Shown: positions 16,038 to 25,577, counted from the stretch's first letter. The stretch: DNA of 58,077 bases from CALKAL01 sp051846895 (GCA_051846895.1 JBPYCQ010000015.1:1-58077); one strand, 5' to 3'. Notes: generated from the sequence alone by a model not told the origin. A program made the numbers and translations.

Positions 16038-16400
16038 TTAAAATTCAACGTTCTCCAGTTCTTCAAACAATTGGACGTTATCCGTTACAGAGATTTTAGC
16101 CATTTTATTCACCGTCTTATAAATAACCTCTTTAAATTCGTTTGCTACAACACCTTCAACTAAACAAGTCTCTAATCCACTTATATGTAATGCTTTAATC
16201 AGTTCCTTTATATAATCAATACATTGTAATGGAACTGTTACTAACACAAAGTGTGATAAAAGAGAATTGATCTTTGAGTCCGCATTAATTTTTTTACCAA
16301 AAGAATATCTCTTATATTCTCTTGCGATAAGCAATAATAGTCCCAGAACGACTTCATTCTCAATTTCATTATGATAAATAACCAATAAGTTTTTCTTCAT
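16038..16400 (-). CDS. Hypothetical protein, 120 residues
   Basis: Not recognised. The N-terminus MKKNLLVIYHNEIENEVVLG looks like a beta strand followed by a helix of a small alpha/beta fold. A second strand SHFVLVTVPLQC and a helix follow, with no signal peptide and no clear catalytic motif. GGTGG precedes the ATG. It is divergent from the XRE regulator gene, about 140 bases away, which could control it. Codon use looks like that of its neighbours. Confidence 0.6.
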   Translation of the reverse strand: MKKNLLVIYHNEIENEVVLGLLLLIAREYKRYSFGKKINADSKINSLLSHFVLVTVPLQCIDYIKELIKALHISGLETCLVEGVVANEFKEVIYKTVNKMAKISVTDNVQLFEELENVEF

Positions 16401-16539
16401 ATGCGACCACCCAACGTTCTAATATATAACATTATTATAATTGTTCTCAAACAAGACGCGCAAAGCCGCATTTTTCCCTGTTTTAGTGTTAAGATTATGC
16501 CACAATTCAACTATTTATTGGGAAGTGTGCGTGTTTTCG

Positions 16540-16953
16540 ATGTCAAGCAAATTAGCAATTAACATAAAATATTTCCGCGATCAACAACAATGGACACAAC
16601 TACAATTAGCAAATAAATTAAATGTCTCTAGATCTGTCATTGCTAAATGGGAAAATGAAGTCGCTGATCCTGACCTGTCTTCCTTAATTAAAATGTGCGA
16701 CTTATTCTCCGTATCTCTTGATCAACTCGTCGGTAACAATATAACTAACGAGTCTATTATCAAAGAATTTCAAAGAGTTTATTTGTTTGAGCAAGACCAT
16801 GATCATCAAGAACTCATTCAAATCATCGACTTCTTTGTTAAAAATAAAACATTTATGCGCGAATTTATTAAATTATCAAATATGCCACTTAGAAAACAAA
16901 AAGCTATTCTACATATTATGCAAAAAACGATAACAGAAATTAAGAAATTATAA
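16540..16953 (+). CDS. XRE-family transcriptional regulator
   Basis: 137 residues. The helix-turn-helix fills residues 5-60: INIKYFRDQQQWTQLQLANK, then LNVSRSVIAKWENEVADPDL, the classic Cro/C1 pattern. The C-terminal 75 residues are helical and probably dimerise or sense a signal. The start is uncertain: a GTG at 16531 is better spaced from GGGAAG than the ATG used here. It lies divergent from the 16038 gene and upstream of the yxlEFG-like module, but a strong terminator separates it from the latter. Confidence 0.85.
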   Translation: MSSKLAINIKYFRDQQQWTQLQLANKLNVSRSVIAKWENEVADPDLSSLIKMCDLFSVSLDQLVGNNITNESIIKEFQRVYLFEQDHDHQELIQIIDFFVKNKTFMREFIKLSNMPLRKQKAILHIMQKTITEIKKL

Positions 16954-16967
16954 TATTCGACTTTATT

Positions 16968-17000
16968 GGATAAACTATATATATAGTTTATCCTTTTTTT
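16968..17000 (+). terminator. Terminator after the XRE gene
   Basis: A perfect 26-base palindrome with 13-base arms (GGATAAACTATAT) followed by seven T residues. Confidence 0.92.
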
Positions 17001-17142
17001 AGTTAAGTAATAGGTAATTGGTAGTGATAATATTCTACTATATTATAATAAAAATTTCTACAATTAATAATATTTCGTTAATGAAACTTTCATTCTATCT
17101 TTTTCGTATGTATAGTTATAATTAGACAAAAGGGTGGTCATA

Positions 17143-17334
17143 ATGAATGTTATGGAACTAATAAAAATGCTTCTACCATTAATTATATTGCAATTTATAT
17201 TAATTGTTGTCGCATTAATTGATTTAGCTAGAATTGAAGAAACAAAAGGCCCCAAATGGGTTTGGGCAATCGTTATTGTCCTTGGAAATCTTATAGGTCC
17301 TATCATTTATTTCATATTCGGAAGGAGGCAATAA
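17143..17334 (+). CDS. Small membrane protein with PLDc_N domain (YxlE-like)
   Basis: 63 residues, two spans (about 4-26 and 38-58) with LARIEETKGPKWVWAI between them, the PLDc_N signature. B. subtilis YxlE of the sigY operon has the same size, domain and position directly before an ABC ATPase and permease; there it helps keep SigY inactive. No sigma gene is seen here. AAAGGGTGG precedes the ATG at 17143. It is three bases from the ATPase gene, so the three genes form one operon. Confidence 0.8.
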   Translation: MNVMELIKMLLPLIILQFILIVVALIDLARIEETKGPKWVWAIVIVLGNLIGPIIYFIFGRRQ

Positions 17335-17337
17335 TAT

Positions 17338-18246
17338 ATGGCCTTAATTACTGTAGATAATTTAACAAAAACATACCAAAAAAAAGATGTCGTCGATCAT
17401 ATTTCGTTTTCACTAGAGCCTGGAAAGTGTGTTGCATTACTCGGACCAAATGGCGCTGGTAAAACGACGACTTTGCGGATGCTTGCAGGCTTCATTAAAC
17501 CATCTGAAGGCTCTATTTCATTTGACGAAGATTCATTATCTCATGATTTCCGTAAATATGTCGGATATTTACCCCAGTTTCCTGTTTTCCACCGCTGGAT
17601 GAGTGGGTTTGAATTTCTCGTCTACGTCGGACAGCTTGCTCATTTGCCAAAAGGTGAAGCAATAAAACGTGCGGATGAATTACTAGAATTAGTTAACTTA
17701 AAAGATTTTAAGAAAATGCGTATCGCTAAATATTCAGGTGGAATGAAGCAGCGGCTAGGAATAGCACAAGCATTAATACATAGTCCGAAGCTAATTATGC
17801 TTGATGAGCCTGTTTCAGCACTAGATCCTATCGGCCGTCGCGAAGTGCTCAATTTAATGCGTGAGCTTAAAAAAGATGCGACGATTTTATTTTCCACACA
17901 CATTTTGAATGATGCAGAAGAAGTCAGTGACGAAATCATTCTTTTAAATGATGGCAAAGTGATTGAAAAAGGGAATATTAAAGAACTTAGTTCAGCACAG
18001 GACACTGTCACAATCCACCTCGCTTTTTCCGAGGAACCGAAATTTGTTATTGAACGCTTGAAAGAGATTGAATCAGTCTTCCAAGTGACAAATGAAAAAG
18101 GTGAGTACCAGCTTTCTGTCCACAATCTATTAGTCGCAAGGGAACAGTTAATAGAGTTGATTCAAAAAGAGAACTGGCCGTTAACAAAATTTGAAGTCGC
18201 TAAAACGTCATTGGAAGACTTCTTTATTAAGGCGGTGAAAAGTTAA
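17338..18246 (+). CDS. ABC transporter ATP-binding protein (YxlF-like)
   Basis: 302 residues. Walker A GPNGAGKTT (about 36-44), Q-loop YLPQFPVFH, signature YSGGMKQR, Walker B LIMLDEPVSALDP and switch histidine FSTHIL. A C-terminal extension of about 85 residues is typical of ABC-2 ATPases. It forms a two-gene transporter with the next gene, whose start codon overlaps this stop. GGAGGCAATAAT precedes the ATG. The substrate is unknown. Confidence 0.92.
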   Translation: MALITVDNLTKTYQKKDVVDHISFSLEPGKCVALLGPNGAGKTTTLRMLAGFIKPSEGSISFDEDSLSHDFRKYVGYLPQFPVFHRWMSGFEFLVYVGQLAHLPKGEAIKRADELLELVNLKDFKKMRIAKYSGGMKQRLGIAQALIHSPKLIMLDEPVSALDPIGRREVLNLMRELKKDATILFSTHILNDAEEVSDEIILLNDGKVIEKGNIKELSSAQDTVTIHLAFSEEPKFVIERLKEIESVFQVTNEKGEYQLSVHNLLVAREQLIELIQKENWPLTKFEVAKTSLEDFFIKAVKS

Positions 18247-19019
18247 TGCAATTTCAAATTATGCTTAGAAAAGAACTATTAGAAAACTGGCGAAATTTCA
18301 AATGGATTTGGATGCCAATCGTATTTATTATTTTTGCAATTATGGATCCAATTACAACGTATTATTTACCAATAATAATGGAATCGGTTGGTGGGTTGCC
18401 TGAAGGTGCCACGTTTAGTATTCCAATGCCGAATCCAGCTGAAGCAGTTCTTATGAGTTTTTCACAGTTAGGAACATTAGGTGTCCTTATCATTGTAGTC
18501 ATCTCAATGGGAGCTATTTCAGGAGAATTAAAGAGTGGCGTCTATGAACTCATATTATCTAAACCCGTTCACTACGGTAATTACATTACGTCAAAATTTA
18601 TATCACTATCATTAATTTCAATCGTCTCTTTGTTAATAGGTATACTTGCAAGCTGGTATTATGTAAATCTATTATTTGGAGATCTTAGTTTAACAAAGGT
18701 ATTAGTTGCAACACTTTTTTATGCTTGTTATTTATTATATGTGATTGGAGTAGTTATACTTGTGAACACATTATTCAAATCACCAGGTGCTGTCGCATTT
18801 ATTTCAATCATTATTATTGTTGTAATTAATCTATTTTCAAGTATTTATCAACATCTACTCACGTGGAGCCCGGCTTTAGTAAGCGATCATGTATTCGATT
18901 ATTTACTAAACGGGAAGATTTTTTCCGACTTATGGATTAGCGCTCTTGTCGCATTGATAATATCAATTGGCTGTTTAATATTCGCTACAACGATATTGAA
19001 AAATCGCGCGTTAGACTAA
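18246..19019 (+). CDS. ABC-2 type permease (YxlG-like)
   Basis: 257 residues, about six membrane spans, with the ABC-2 pattern of a long first cytoplasmic segment (MLRKELLENWRNFKWIW), then SGELKSGVYELILSKPVHY after the second span. Its ATG overlaps the ATPase stop codon by one base (TAATG), showing tight coupling. Together with YxlE- and YxlF-like proteins it matches the end of the B. subtilis sigY operon. Confidence 0.88.
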   Translation: MQFQIMLRKELLENWRNFKWIWMPIVFIIFAIMDPITTYYLPIIMESVGGLPEGATFSIPMPNPAEAVLMSFSQLGTLGVLIIVVISMGAISGELKSGVYELILSKPVHYGNYITSKFISLSLISIVSLLIGILASWYYVNLLFGDLSLTKVLVATLFYACYLLYVIGVVILVNTLFKSPGAVAFISIIIIVVINLFSSIYQHLLTWSPALVSDHVFDYLLNGKIFSDLWISALVALIISIGCLIFATTILKNRALD

Positions 19020-19099
19020 GCTAATTTTTGGTTGGACCATTAATCTGGTAAACCAACGAAAAAAGTTTTTTTATTCATAGGTCAGGCATATTTATTTCC

Positions 19100-19162
19100 C
19101 AGCCAATTTTGGGCTATTGTCAGCCAGTTTTTTCGATTTGCCAGCCAATTTTATAACTAAAC
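19100..19162. repeat. 21-bp periodic array D (three units)
   Basis: CAGCCA occurs at 19100, 19121 and 19142, each followed by an ATTTT or GTTTT run. A decayed fourth unit may start at 19163. It lies between convergent genes. It is far shorter than the other arrays, so chance is harder to exclude, but the period is the same. Confidence 0.6.
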
Positions 19163-19190
19163 GGCTACCAACAATCATTAACCATATAAA

Positions 19191-19232
19191 AAGCTTGTAG
19201 AGAAAACATCAACTCTACAAGCTTATTTTTTA
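19191..19232. terminator. Bidirectional terminator between the yxlG-like and dehydrogenase genes
   Basis: AAGCTTGTAGAG, ten-base loop, CTCTACAAGCTT, with A-run on the left and T-run on the right. It overlaps the dehydrogenase stop codon. Confidence 0.9.
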
Positions 19233-20288
19233 TAATCTTTTAACTCGTTTCACGACCTCGTCAGTTACTTCTCTACTCGATGAATGTCCGCCAATGTCTG
19301 GTGTTTTATATCCAGCCTCAAGAACATCCTCAATAATTTGTAGCAATTGATCACCTAGCTCAGTCTCACCAACATGATCGAGCATCATTTTTCCTGTCCA
19401 TATTTGGCCAATTGGATTCGCAATCCCTTTTCCATAAATATCTGGAGCAGAGCCGTGTACAGGTTCAAACATTGAAGGATATTTGCCATTCAAATTAATG
19501 TTTGCTGAAGGAGCGATACCGATACTTCCCATAATCGCGCCACCTATATCTGATAAAATGTCCCCAAACAAATTACTAGCTACTACTACATCAAACATAT
19601 GCGGTTTAGTTACAAAAAAAGCTGCCAGCGCATCAATATGTATTGACTCTGTCTTTATATCAGGATATTTCCCCGACATTTCCTTAAAAATCTCATCCCA
19701 GAACGGCATGGAGTGTACAATTCCATTTGACTTTGTCGCACTTGTTACATGCTTTCGTCTATCATTAGCATATCGAAAAGCAAATTCCATCGCCCGCTCG
19801 ATTCCTTTTCGGGTAAAAATGGCGTTTTGGATCGCAACTTCATCTTCACCTTTATGAATTCGTCCACCAGCTTCACTGTACTCGCCCTCACTGTTTTCTC
19901 TAACTATGACAAGGTCAAATTCATTAGGCTTCAGTAAAGGTGACTTTAATCCTTTTAATAGTTTAGCAGGTCGTACGTTAATCACCTGTTCAAATTCTCG
20001 TCGTATAGGAATGAGAAGGCCCCAAAGTGATACATGATCCGGAACACGCTTCGGATCACCGACTGCACCTAAAAAAATTGAATCATGTTGCTGTAAACGC
20101 TCAATTCCGTCATCATCCATCATTTTTCCATGTTCAAGATAATAATCACAACTATATGGATACTCTGTATACTCAAATTTTAATCCACCATGTACATCAC
20201 AAATGGCGTCTAACACTTCAATTGCTTCTGGCACAACTTCTTTTCCAATTCCATCTCCGGGTATAACTGCTACACTATGCTTTTTCAT
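19230..20288 (-). CDS. Tartrate/D-malate dehydrogenase family (decarboxylating)
   Basis: 352 residues of the isocitrate/isopropylmalate dehydrogenase fold. Marks are VAVIPGDGIGKEV at the start, the substrate-binding RREFEQVINVRPAK, VRENSEGEYSE, and the metal-binding aspartates in ASNLFGDILSD with the NAD loop PVHGSAPDIYGKGIANP. The missing leuB/icd phosphorylation-loop features and the YSCDYYLEHGKMM stretch favour tartrate dehydrogenase/D-malate decarboxylase. The ATG at 20288 follows GGGGGATC. Neighbouring TRAP and MFS carriers support a role in taking up and oxidising a hydroxy-dicarboxylate. Confidence 0.88.
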   Translation of the reverse strand: MKKHSVAVIPGDGIGKEVVPEAIEVLDAICDVHGGLKFEYTEYPYSCDYYLEHGKMMDDDGIERLQQHDSIFLGAVGDPKRVPDHVSLWGLLIPIRREFEQVINVRPAKLLKGLKSPLLKPNEFDLVIVRENSEGEYSEAGGRIHKGEDEVAIQNAIFTRKGIERAMEFAFRYANDRRKHVTSATKSNGIVHSMPFWDEIFKEMSGKYPDIKTESIHIDALAAFFVTKPHMFDVVVASNLFGDILSDIGGAIMGSIGIAPSANINLNGKYPSMFEPVHGSAPDIYGKGIANPIGQIWTGKMMLDHVGETELGDQLLQIIEDVLEAGYKTPDIGGHSSSREVTDEVVKRVKRL

Positions 20289-20299
20289 GAAGATCCCCC

Positions 20300-21496
20300 C
20301 TATTCTTTTTTTGCTACCGTGAAAAATATTAATCCAAAAACGACAGGAATAACAGAACAGGCTATAACTACCCCTATCCAATTCGTATATGACCAAATAA
20401 AACCTACTACTGTTCCACCAATAGTTACTCCAACATAATAACTAATAAAATAAAAGCTACTTGCTCCACTCTTATGATGAGTTGCTGTATTTCCGACCCA
20501 AGCCGAAGTGAGAGAATGTGTAATAAAAAAGCCTAAACAGACAAAAGACAAGCCGAAGATTACAAAAAACACAGATTTAATTGCAGTAATCCAAATCCCA
20601 ATGACCATCGTTACGAGCCCAAAAATTAATAAATATAAAAGTGGAAAGTTCGCTGCTAATCTTCCCGCAATAGGTGAACCAATCACCCCGAATATATACG
20701 TAAAATAGATTAAAGAAATCAGATGAACGGAAAGTAAAAATGGTTCTGCACCTAAGTAAAACGGAGCGTATGTCCATATTCCGGTAAATCCAAGTTGGAG
20801 CATCATTCCAAATAAAAAAGCTAGTACAAGTTTTTTATTTTTTAAATGAACAATCATTCCTAAAAAATCTTCTTTAAGTGTGTGGTTATTTTGTTCAAAA
20901 AAACGTGAAGCCGGTAATAAGAAATAACAAGTTAAACAAATGATAACCCCACTTATCCCAATTGTGTAAAAACCCATTTCCCAAGTAAAATGATCAGCGA
21001 AATATCCAGCTACAACTCTACCTAACATTCCGCCTAAAGCATTACTAGCAATATAAATAGTGACGATTAAACTACGACTTTTATAAGCAATTTCTTCATT
21101 GATATAAGCAACCGCTACTGCTGGAAGTCCAGCAATTGCAAAGCCAGTTACAAATCGCCAGAACATAATCCATAAAAATGAATCTACTAACGGAATGAGA
21201 AACAGTGGGATCATCGATAGAATAAGTGACCAACGTATGATGCCTACTCTTCCGATATGATCAGATATAAAACCAAAAAAAAGCAAACCAATAATAAGCG
21301 AAATTGTTGTTAAAGTTAGTGTCAAGCTTGACATAGTTGGACTCAAGTCATATCGGTTAACAAAGACCGGCAATAGTGGTTGTACAATGTATAAGTTCGC
21401 AAAGATTAATAATGATGCTAACGTTAGTCCCAATGTCAATTTCCAAAAATTTGTGTCACTTCGCTCATATGGTTTGTCACTTACTTGTTCCAGCAT
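20300..21496 (-). CDS. MFS transporter (YnfM-like)
   Basis: 398 residues, twelve predicted spans. Motif A-like FGFISDHIGRVG after the second span and the repeated half-signature IAGRLAA mark the major facilitator superfamily, closest in pattern to the YnfM/arabinose-efflux branch. GAGGATTGAAA precedes the ATG at 21496. It lies 11 bases upstream of the dehydrogenase gene, so both form one unit. Import or export cannot be told from sequence. Confidence 0.88.
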   Translation of the reverse strand: MLEQVSDKPYERSDTNFWKLTLGLTLASLLIFANLYIVQPLLPVFVNRYDLSPTMSSLTLTLTTISLIIGLLFFGFISDHIGRVGIIRWSLILSMIPLFLIPLVDSFLWIMFWRFVTGFAIAGLPAVAVAYINEEIAYKSRSLIVTIYIASNALGGMLGRVVAGYFADHFTWEMGFYTIGISGVIICLTCYFLLPASRFFEQNNHTLKEDFLGMIVHLKNKKLVLAFLFGMMLQLGFTGIWTYAPFYLGAEPFLLSVHLISLIYFTYIFGVIGSPIAGRLAANFPLLYLLIFGLVTMVIGIWITAIKSVFFVIFGLSFVCLGFFITHSLTSAWVGNTATHHKSGASSFYFISYYVGVTIGGTVVGFIWSYTNWIGVVIACSVIPVVFGLIFFTVAKKE

Positions 21497-21574
21497 TTTC
21501 AATCCTCATTTTTCAAATACATTTTGTTAGTACATAGTAATGTAAAATTTATTGCAATCATTGTTAGTACGGAT

Positions 21575-21589
21575 ATTGGATACATCAAT
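21575..21589. promoter_or_regulatory. Operator-like half-site upstream of the MFS gene
   Basis: ATTGGATACATCAAT repeats the left arm of the perfect palindrome at 25740-25758. It lies between the GntR gene and the MFS-dehydrogenase unit, where a regulator of both units would be expected to bind. Confidence 0.4.
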
Positions 21590-21618
21590 GGGTCGATGCC
21601 GTTAAAATATGTACGGAA

Positions 21619-22308
21619 TTACATTTGAGGCTTTTTAAAGTACGCAGATTGCTTATTAGTTAATGCGATAATTAGTTCTTCACCTGCTCTACTAATATGT
21701 TCCGCTAAATGTTCCGCTGCCTCTTCAGGACTGTTAATTAAAATTGCTTGCAATATTTTTTCATGTTCTTGATTCGATATTTTCATTTGTCCTTCAATAA
21801 TTAATGGTGTGTCTCTTACAATTCCTAAAGAAATTTTCTCTATAAAGTCTATTAATCTCGGACTTTGACTACGGCTAAACAAATGTTTGTGAAACTTTGC
21901 ATTAAATTCTACATACGTATCCTCACAAGTCGTCTGCTTCATACTATGATGATAGCTTTTAAGTTTTTCAATGTCTTTATCAGTGAATCTTTTCATACTT
22001 TTCTTTAGTGCTAAAGGCTCTAAAATAGAACGTAACTCAAAGATTTCTCTAATATCATCACTAGTATATTTGCGTACCACAGCCCCTTTATGTGGTTCAA
22101 TTGTTACTAAACCTTCCATTTCTAACGTTCGTAAAGCTTCTCTAATCGGCATTCGGCTAACACCAATGATTTCTGCCAATTCTGTTTGTATTAGTCGATC
22201 ACCCGGCTTAAAGCTACCATTTAATATTGCTTTCCTCAATACAAGACAGACCTTATTGTGTAACATGTCACGGTTGCCAATGTTAAGTTGTTTTAAATCT
22301 TTCACCAC
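21619..22308 (-). CDS. GntR-family (FadR/FCD subfamily) transcriptional regulator
   Basis: About 229 residues from the GTG at 22308, which follows GGAGTTATTACG; a longer frame to 22359 has no good ribosome site. The winged helix carries LRKAILNGSFKPGDRL and GVSRMPIREALRTLEMEGLV, the GntR signature. The FCD effector domain follows with the metal/ligand-binding pattern EIFELRSILEP, then Asp/His residues (VEFNAKFHKHLF) and AAEHLAEH near the end. FCD regulators typically sense carboxylates, and the flanking genes fit that. Confidence 0.9.
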   Translation of the reverse strand: MVKDLKQLNIGNRDMLHNKVCLVLRKAILNGSFKPGDRLIQTELAEIIGVSRMPIREALRTLEMEGLVTIEPHKGAVVRKYTSDDIREIFELRSILEPLALKKSMKRFTDKDIEKLKSYHHSMKQTTCEDTYVEFNAKFHKHLFSRSQSPRLIDFIEKISLGIVRDTPLIIEGQMKISNQEHEKILQAILINSPEEAAEHLAEHISRAGEELIIALTNKQSAYFKKPQM

Positions 22309-22436
22309 CGTAATAACTCCAATCTTTCCATACTGAAAATTCACATTTGAAATGTACATATCTTTTTAACATCTTAATGACTAGAAGTATAGATAAGGAC
22401 CCTTACCTATACTTCTAAGTTAGTTATTATTATTTA

Positions 22437-24470
22437 TTAAGCACTCGCATCCGTACTAACATCTTTCGAATAAGGCGGTTCTGAGTTATTTACGACCTTT
22501 TGAATAAATATAACAATTGCTACTAAGAATACTCCAATGAAATCCGTGTAATAACCAGTCCAAATGAAAGTAAGTGCAGCTCCTAGCAGTATAATTCTTG
22601 AATACCAGTTTGCAAGTTTACCAGCAAACCATCCTTGAACAGCTGCAGCTAATAAATAAATTCCAATTAACGCTGTTACAATAGCAACGATTGTATTCAT
22701 TGTTTCATCACTTTGTAAGAGAAGTTCCGGACTGTAAATAAAGATAAACGGTACGATAAATGCTGCAATACCTAATTGGAAAGCCTTGACTCCAGTCTTC
22801 ATCGGATTTGTCCCCGATATCCCCGCTGCTGCAAAAGCTGCTAAAGCAACTGGAGGAGTAATGGCTGAAATAACAGCATAATAGAACACAAACATATGGG
22901 CAAATAATGGTTCTAGTCCAATATTGATTAACCCTGGTGCAACTGTTGATGCTGCTACGGCATAAGCCGCAGTTGTAGGCATTCCCATTCCGAGTAAAAC
23001 AGAAATTGCCATAGCAAATAATAATGCTAAGAACATATTATTATCTGCAATTGATAATAACATTGAGCTGAATCGTTGACCAACTCCTGTTAGGTTAATA
23101 ACACCAACAATAATACCCGCACAGGCAACAATTGCTATGAGTTGTAGAGCATCTCGCATACCTAGTTCAAAGGCTTCTAACAAACTCTTTAGTCCCATAC
23201 GTGTTTCTTTTCTAAATAAACTTAGAACGAAACATGTGAAGATACCAATTGTACCTGCATAAACAACTGATTTTCCACTAACTAGTAAAGCGATAAGTAA
23301 TACGATTGGAATAAACAGGTATAATTTTGTCACAATATATTTCAATCGTGGAAGTTGCTTACGTGATAAACCTTTCATTCCTTTTTTAAGTGCTTCAAAG
23401 TCTACCATAAAGTAAACAGATACGAAGTAGAGCATGGCAGGAATAAGTGCTGCAATTATAATTTCTGAATATTTGATTTGCGTAATTTCTGCCATTAAGA
23501 AAGCTCCTGCACCCATGATTGGCGGTAAAATTTGCCCCCCTGCAGATGCCGTCGCTTCTGTTGCTGCTGCAAATCGTGGATCATAGCCGGTTCTTCTCAT
23601 TAACGGTATCGTCAGTGAACCTGTCGCTACAACGTTTCCAGCTGAAGTTCCGTTAATCATCCCCATTAAACCAGATGAGAAAATGGCAACTTTAGCAGGA
23701 CCTCCTCTTAATCTCCCAGCAACAGCAAATGCTACATCAATAAAATATTGTCCGACGCCAGATTTTTGTAAAAAGGCTCCAAATATAATAAATAAAATAA
23801 TATATTTAGAGGAAACATCCAACGTCACACCGAATACGCCATTCAAGCTATATATGTATGTTACAAAACGCTCAACAGAGTATCCTGAATGCTCTAATAT
23901 ACCTGGTAAATATGGACCTGCAAATACATATAAAACGAATACAAGCGCGATAATTGGAAGAATCCAGCCACTTGTACGTCTCGTAATTTCAAAAACTAAT
24001 AAAAGACCTGCAAGTGCAACGAATACATCCATATCAGTTGGAGTGACTCCAACTCTGAATATTAATTGGTTTAAGTTCGCATAAATGTAGTAACCAATAT
24101 AAATAGCAATGGCAATTAAAATCCAGTCTAAAATAGGTACATTATTTTTCTTCGACCTCCAACCGGGATACAGCATAAGAGCTAGCACCGTACCGAAAAC
24201 GAGGTGAGTACTTCTAAATACCCATGGATCAATAGGATTTAAGTTTAAAATATACAAGTGAAACAGTGCACCAATCACAGCAATTATAGTAAATGTATAC
24301 TTGACCCAACCCGTTAACTTCCTGCCGTTAGATTGTGCTTCTATTTCCTCTTCATCAATCGTTGTATCAATTTTTTCTACCTGGTCATCATCTGAAGATG
24401 TTGAGGCTAATATAGCTTTATCCTCTTTATCCTTAGAAATTTCGGTAGTATCTTTTTCTTTATCAGACAT
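22437..24470 (-). CDS. TRAP transporter fused permease (4TM/12TM)
   Basis: 677 residues. An acidic cytoplasmic N-terminus (about 50 residues) is followed by a four-span DctQ-like part and a twelve-span DctM-like part. TRAP hallmarks include SAGNVVATGSLTIPLM and GMGMPTTAAYAVAAS. Fused permeases of this kind work with TAXI-type binding proteins and use Na+ or H+ gradients. The binding-protein gene lies just upstream, so this is a complete uptake system. The substrate is probably a small carboxylate, by context only. Confidence 0.94.
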   Translation of the reverse strand: MSDKEKDTTEISKDKEDKAILASTSSDDDQVEKIDTTIDEEEIEAQSNGRKLTGWVKYTFTIIAVIGALFHLYILNLNPIDPWVFRSTHLVFGTVLALMLYPGWRSKKNNVPILDWILIAIAIYIGYYIYANLNQLIFRVGVTPTDMDVFVALAGLLLVFEITRRTSGWILPIIALVFVLYVFAGPYLPGILEHSGYSVERFVTYIYSLNGVFGVTLDVSSKYIILFIIFGAFLQKSGVGQYFIDVAFAVAGRLRGGPAKVAIFSSGLMGMINGTSAGNVVATGSLTIPLMRRTGYDPRFAAATEATASAGGQILPPIMGAGAFLMAEITQIKYSEIIIAALIPAMLYFVSVYFMVDFEALKKGMKGLSRKQLPRLKYIVTKLYLFIPIVLLIALLVSGKSVVYAGTIGIFTCFVLSLFRKETRMGLKSLLEAFELGMRDALQLIAIVACAGIIVGVINLTGVGQRFSSMLLSIADNNMFLALLFAMAISVLLGMGMPTTAAYAVAASTVAPGLINIGLEPLFAHMFVFYYAVISAITPPVALAAFAAAGISGTNPMKTGVKAFQLGIAAFIVPFIFIYSPELLLQSDETMNTIVAIVTALIGIYLLAAAVQGWFAGKLANWYSRIILLGAALTFIWTGYYTDFIGVFLVAIVIFIQKVVNNSEPPYSKDVSTDASA

Positions 24471-24492
24471 TTTTCTCTCCTCCCGGTAGAAT

Positions 24493-24531
24493 AAAAAGTA
24501 TCAAAGATTCCCTAAATAAATAGGGAATCTT
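24493..24531 (-). terminator. Hairpin between binding-protein and permease genes
   Basis: AAGATTCCCTA, six-base loop, TAGGGAATCTT, then a short T-run on the minus strand. It lies inside the operon and probably lowers permease expression or stabilises the binding-protein mRNA. Confidence 0.6.
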
Positions 24532-24554
24532 CGATAATATTAAATATTAATGAT

Positions 24555-25577
24555 TTATTTTTCCCACTCAGGTGGGTATACAGAATCAGGTAAGTCGATA
24601 CCTTGTTCTTCGTAATATTTGATAGCACCAGGGTGCATGTAAAATTCTTTATTATTTAATATAGCTGCTGGATCTTTAGCATTTTCCGCTGAACGGTGAG
24701 TAGTAATCATAATATCAATTTGTTCGTGATAAGTTTTTACTAAATCATAAACAAAATCTACATCAGCATTTTTGTGTGTTACACCATAGTTGTATTGTCC
24801 AACTGTTTCAATTGGACCATCTTGTTGCTCATAAGTACCATCAGGAATTGTGAACTCCTGGAAGAAAGGTAGTTTTTCAATAACTTTGTCGCGAAGCTCT
24901 CCATCAATACCATAGATATTAATATCAGCTTGAGTCTCTGCTTCAGTTACTGATGCAATTGGTATACCAGCTGCGAAACCAATATGATCTAATTGACCAT
25001 CAAGCATCTGTGAAGTCATATCACTTGCGCCAGCTTGAACTTGGTCACCTGTTTCAATACCTAAAGCTTCGTAAATTTGTGGGTTGTAAGTACCTGCTGT
25101 TCCCCCTGCTGGACCTACACCTACACGTTTACCAACATGTTCTTCAATGCTTGTTACACCAGTTTCAGCTAAAGAATACCAATGGAACGGTGTGACGTAC
25201 ATTGGGAAAATGACGCGAATATCTTCGTATTTTTTTCCGCCTGTCCACTCAGCTTCACCTTGGATACCTTCATATAAAGGACCAACTGTAACCATTCCTA
25301 ATTGAATATCACCATTTTCAAGTAGTTGAATGTTATGTACAGGGCCACCTGTAACTTCAACGTTTGCAGTGACGTCAATTTCTTCTAAAAGTTTAGCTAA
25401 ACCGCCACCCCAGATGTAATATGTTCCCCCTTGTGATGCAGTTCCAATAGTGACAGTGGATGGATATTCCTTCGCTCCATCATCTCCGCTACTGTCTTTA
25501 TCATCACCACACGCAGCAAGAAACGCTACTAAAAGAACAGACATAAAAACTAATAATAACGATTTTGTTCTTTTCAT
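24555..25577 (-). CDS. TAXI-family TRAP solute-binding lipoprotein
   Basis: 340 residues. A lipoprotein signal peptide ends in the lipobox AFLAAC (cysteine near residue 23), followed by an acidic linker. TIGTASQGGTYYIWGGGLAKL is the TAXI family start, and the ligand-binding region includes RVGVGPAGGTAGTY. Anchored outside the membrane, it would hand substrate to the fused permease. The ATG at 25577 follows GGAGGAGAAATA; the longer frame is rejected. Confidence 0.95.
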   Translation of the reverse strand: MKRTKSLLLVFMSVLLVAFLAACGDDKDSSGDDGAKEYPSTVTIGTASQGGTYYIWGGGLAKLLEEIDVTANVEVTGGPVHNIQLLENGDIQLGMVTVGPLYEGIQGEAEWTGGKKYEDIRVIFPMYVTPFHWYSLAETGVTSIEEHVGKRVGVGPAGGTAGTYNPQIYEALGIETGDQVQAGASDMTSQMLDGQLDHIGFAAGIPIASVTEAETQADINIYGIDGELRDKVIEKLPFFQEFTIPDGTYEQQDGPIETVGQYNYGVTHKNADVDFVYDLVKTYHEQIDIMITTHRSAENAKDPAAILNNKEFYMHPGAIKYYEEQGIDLPDSVYPPEWEK

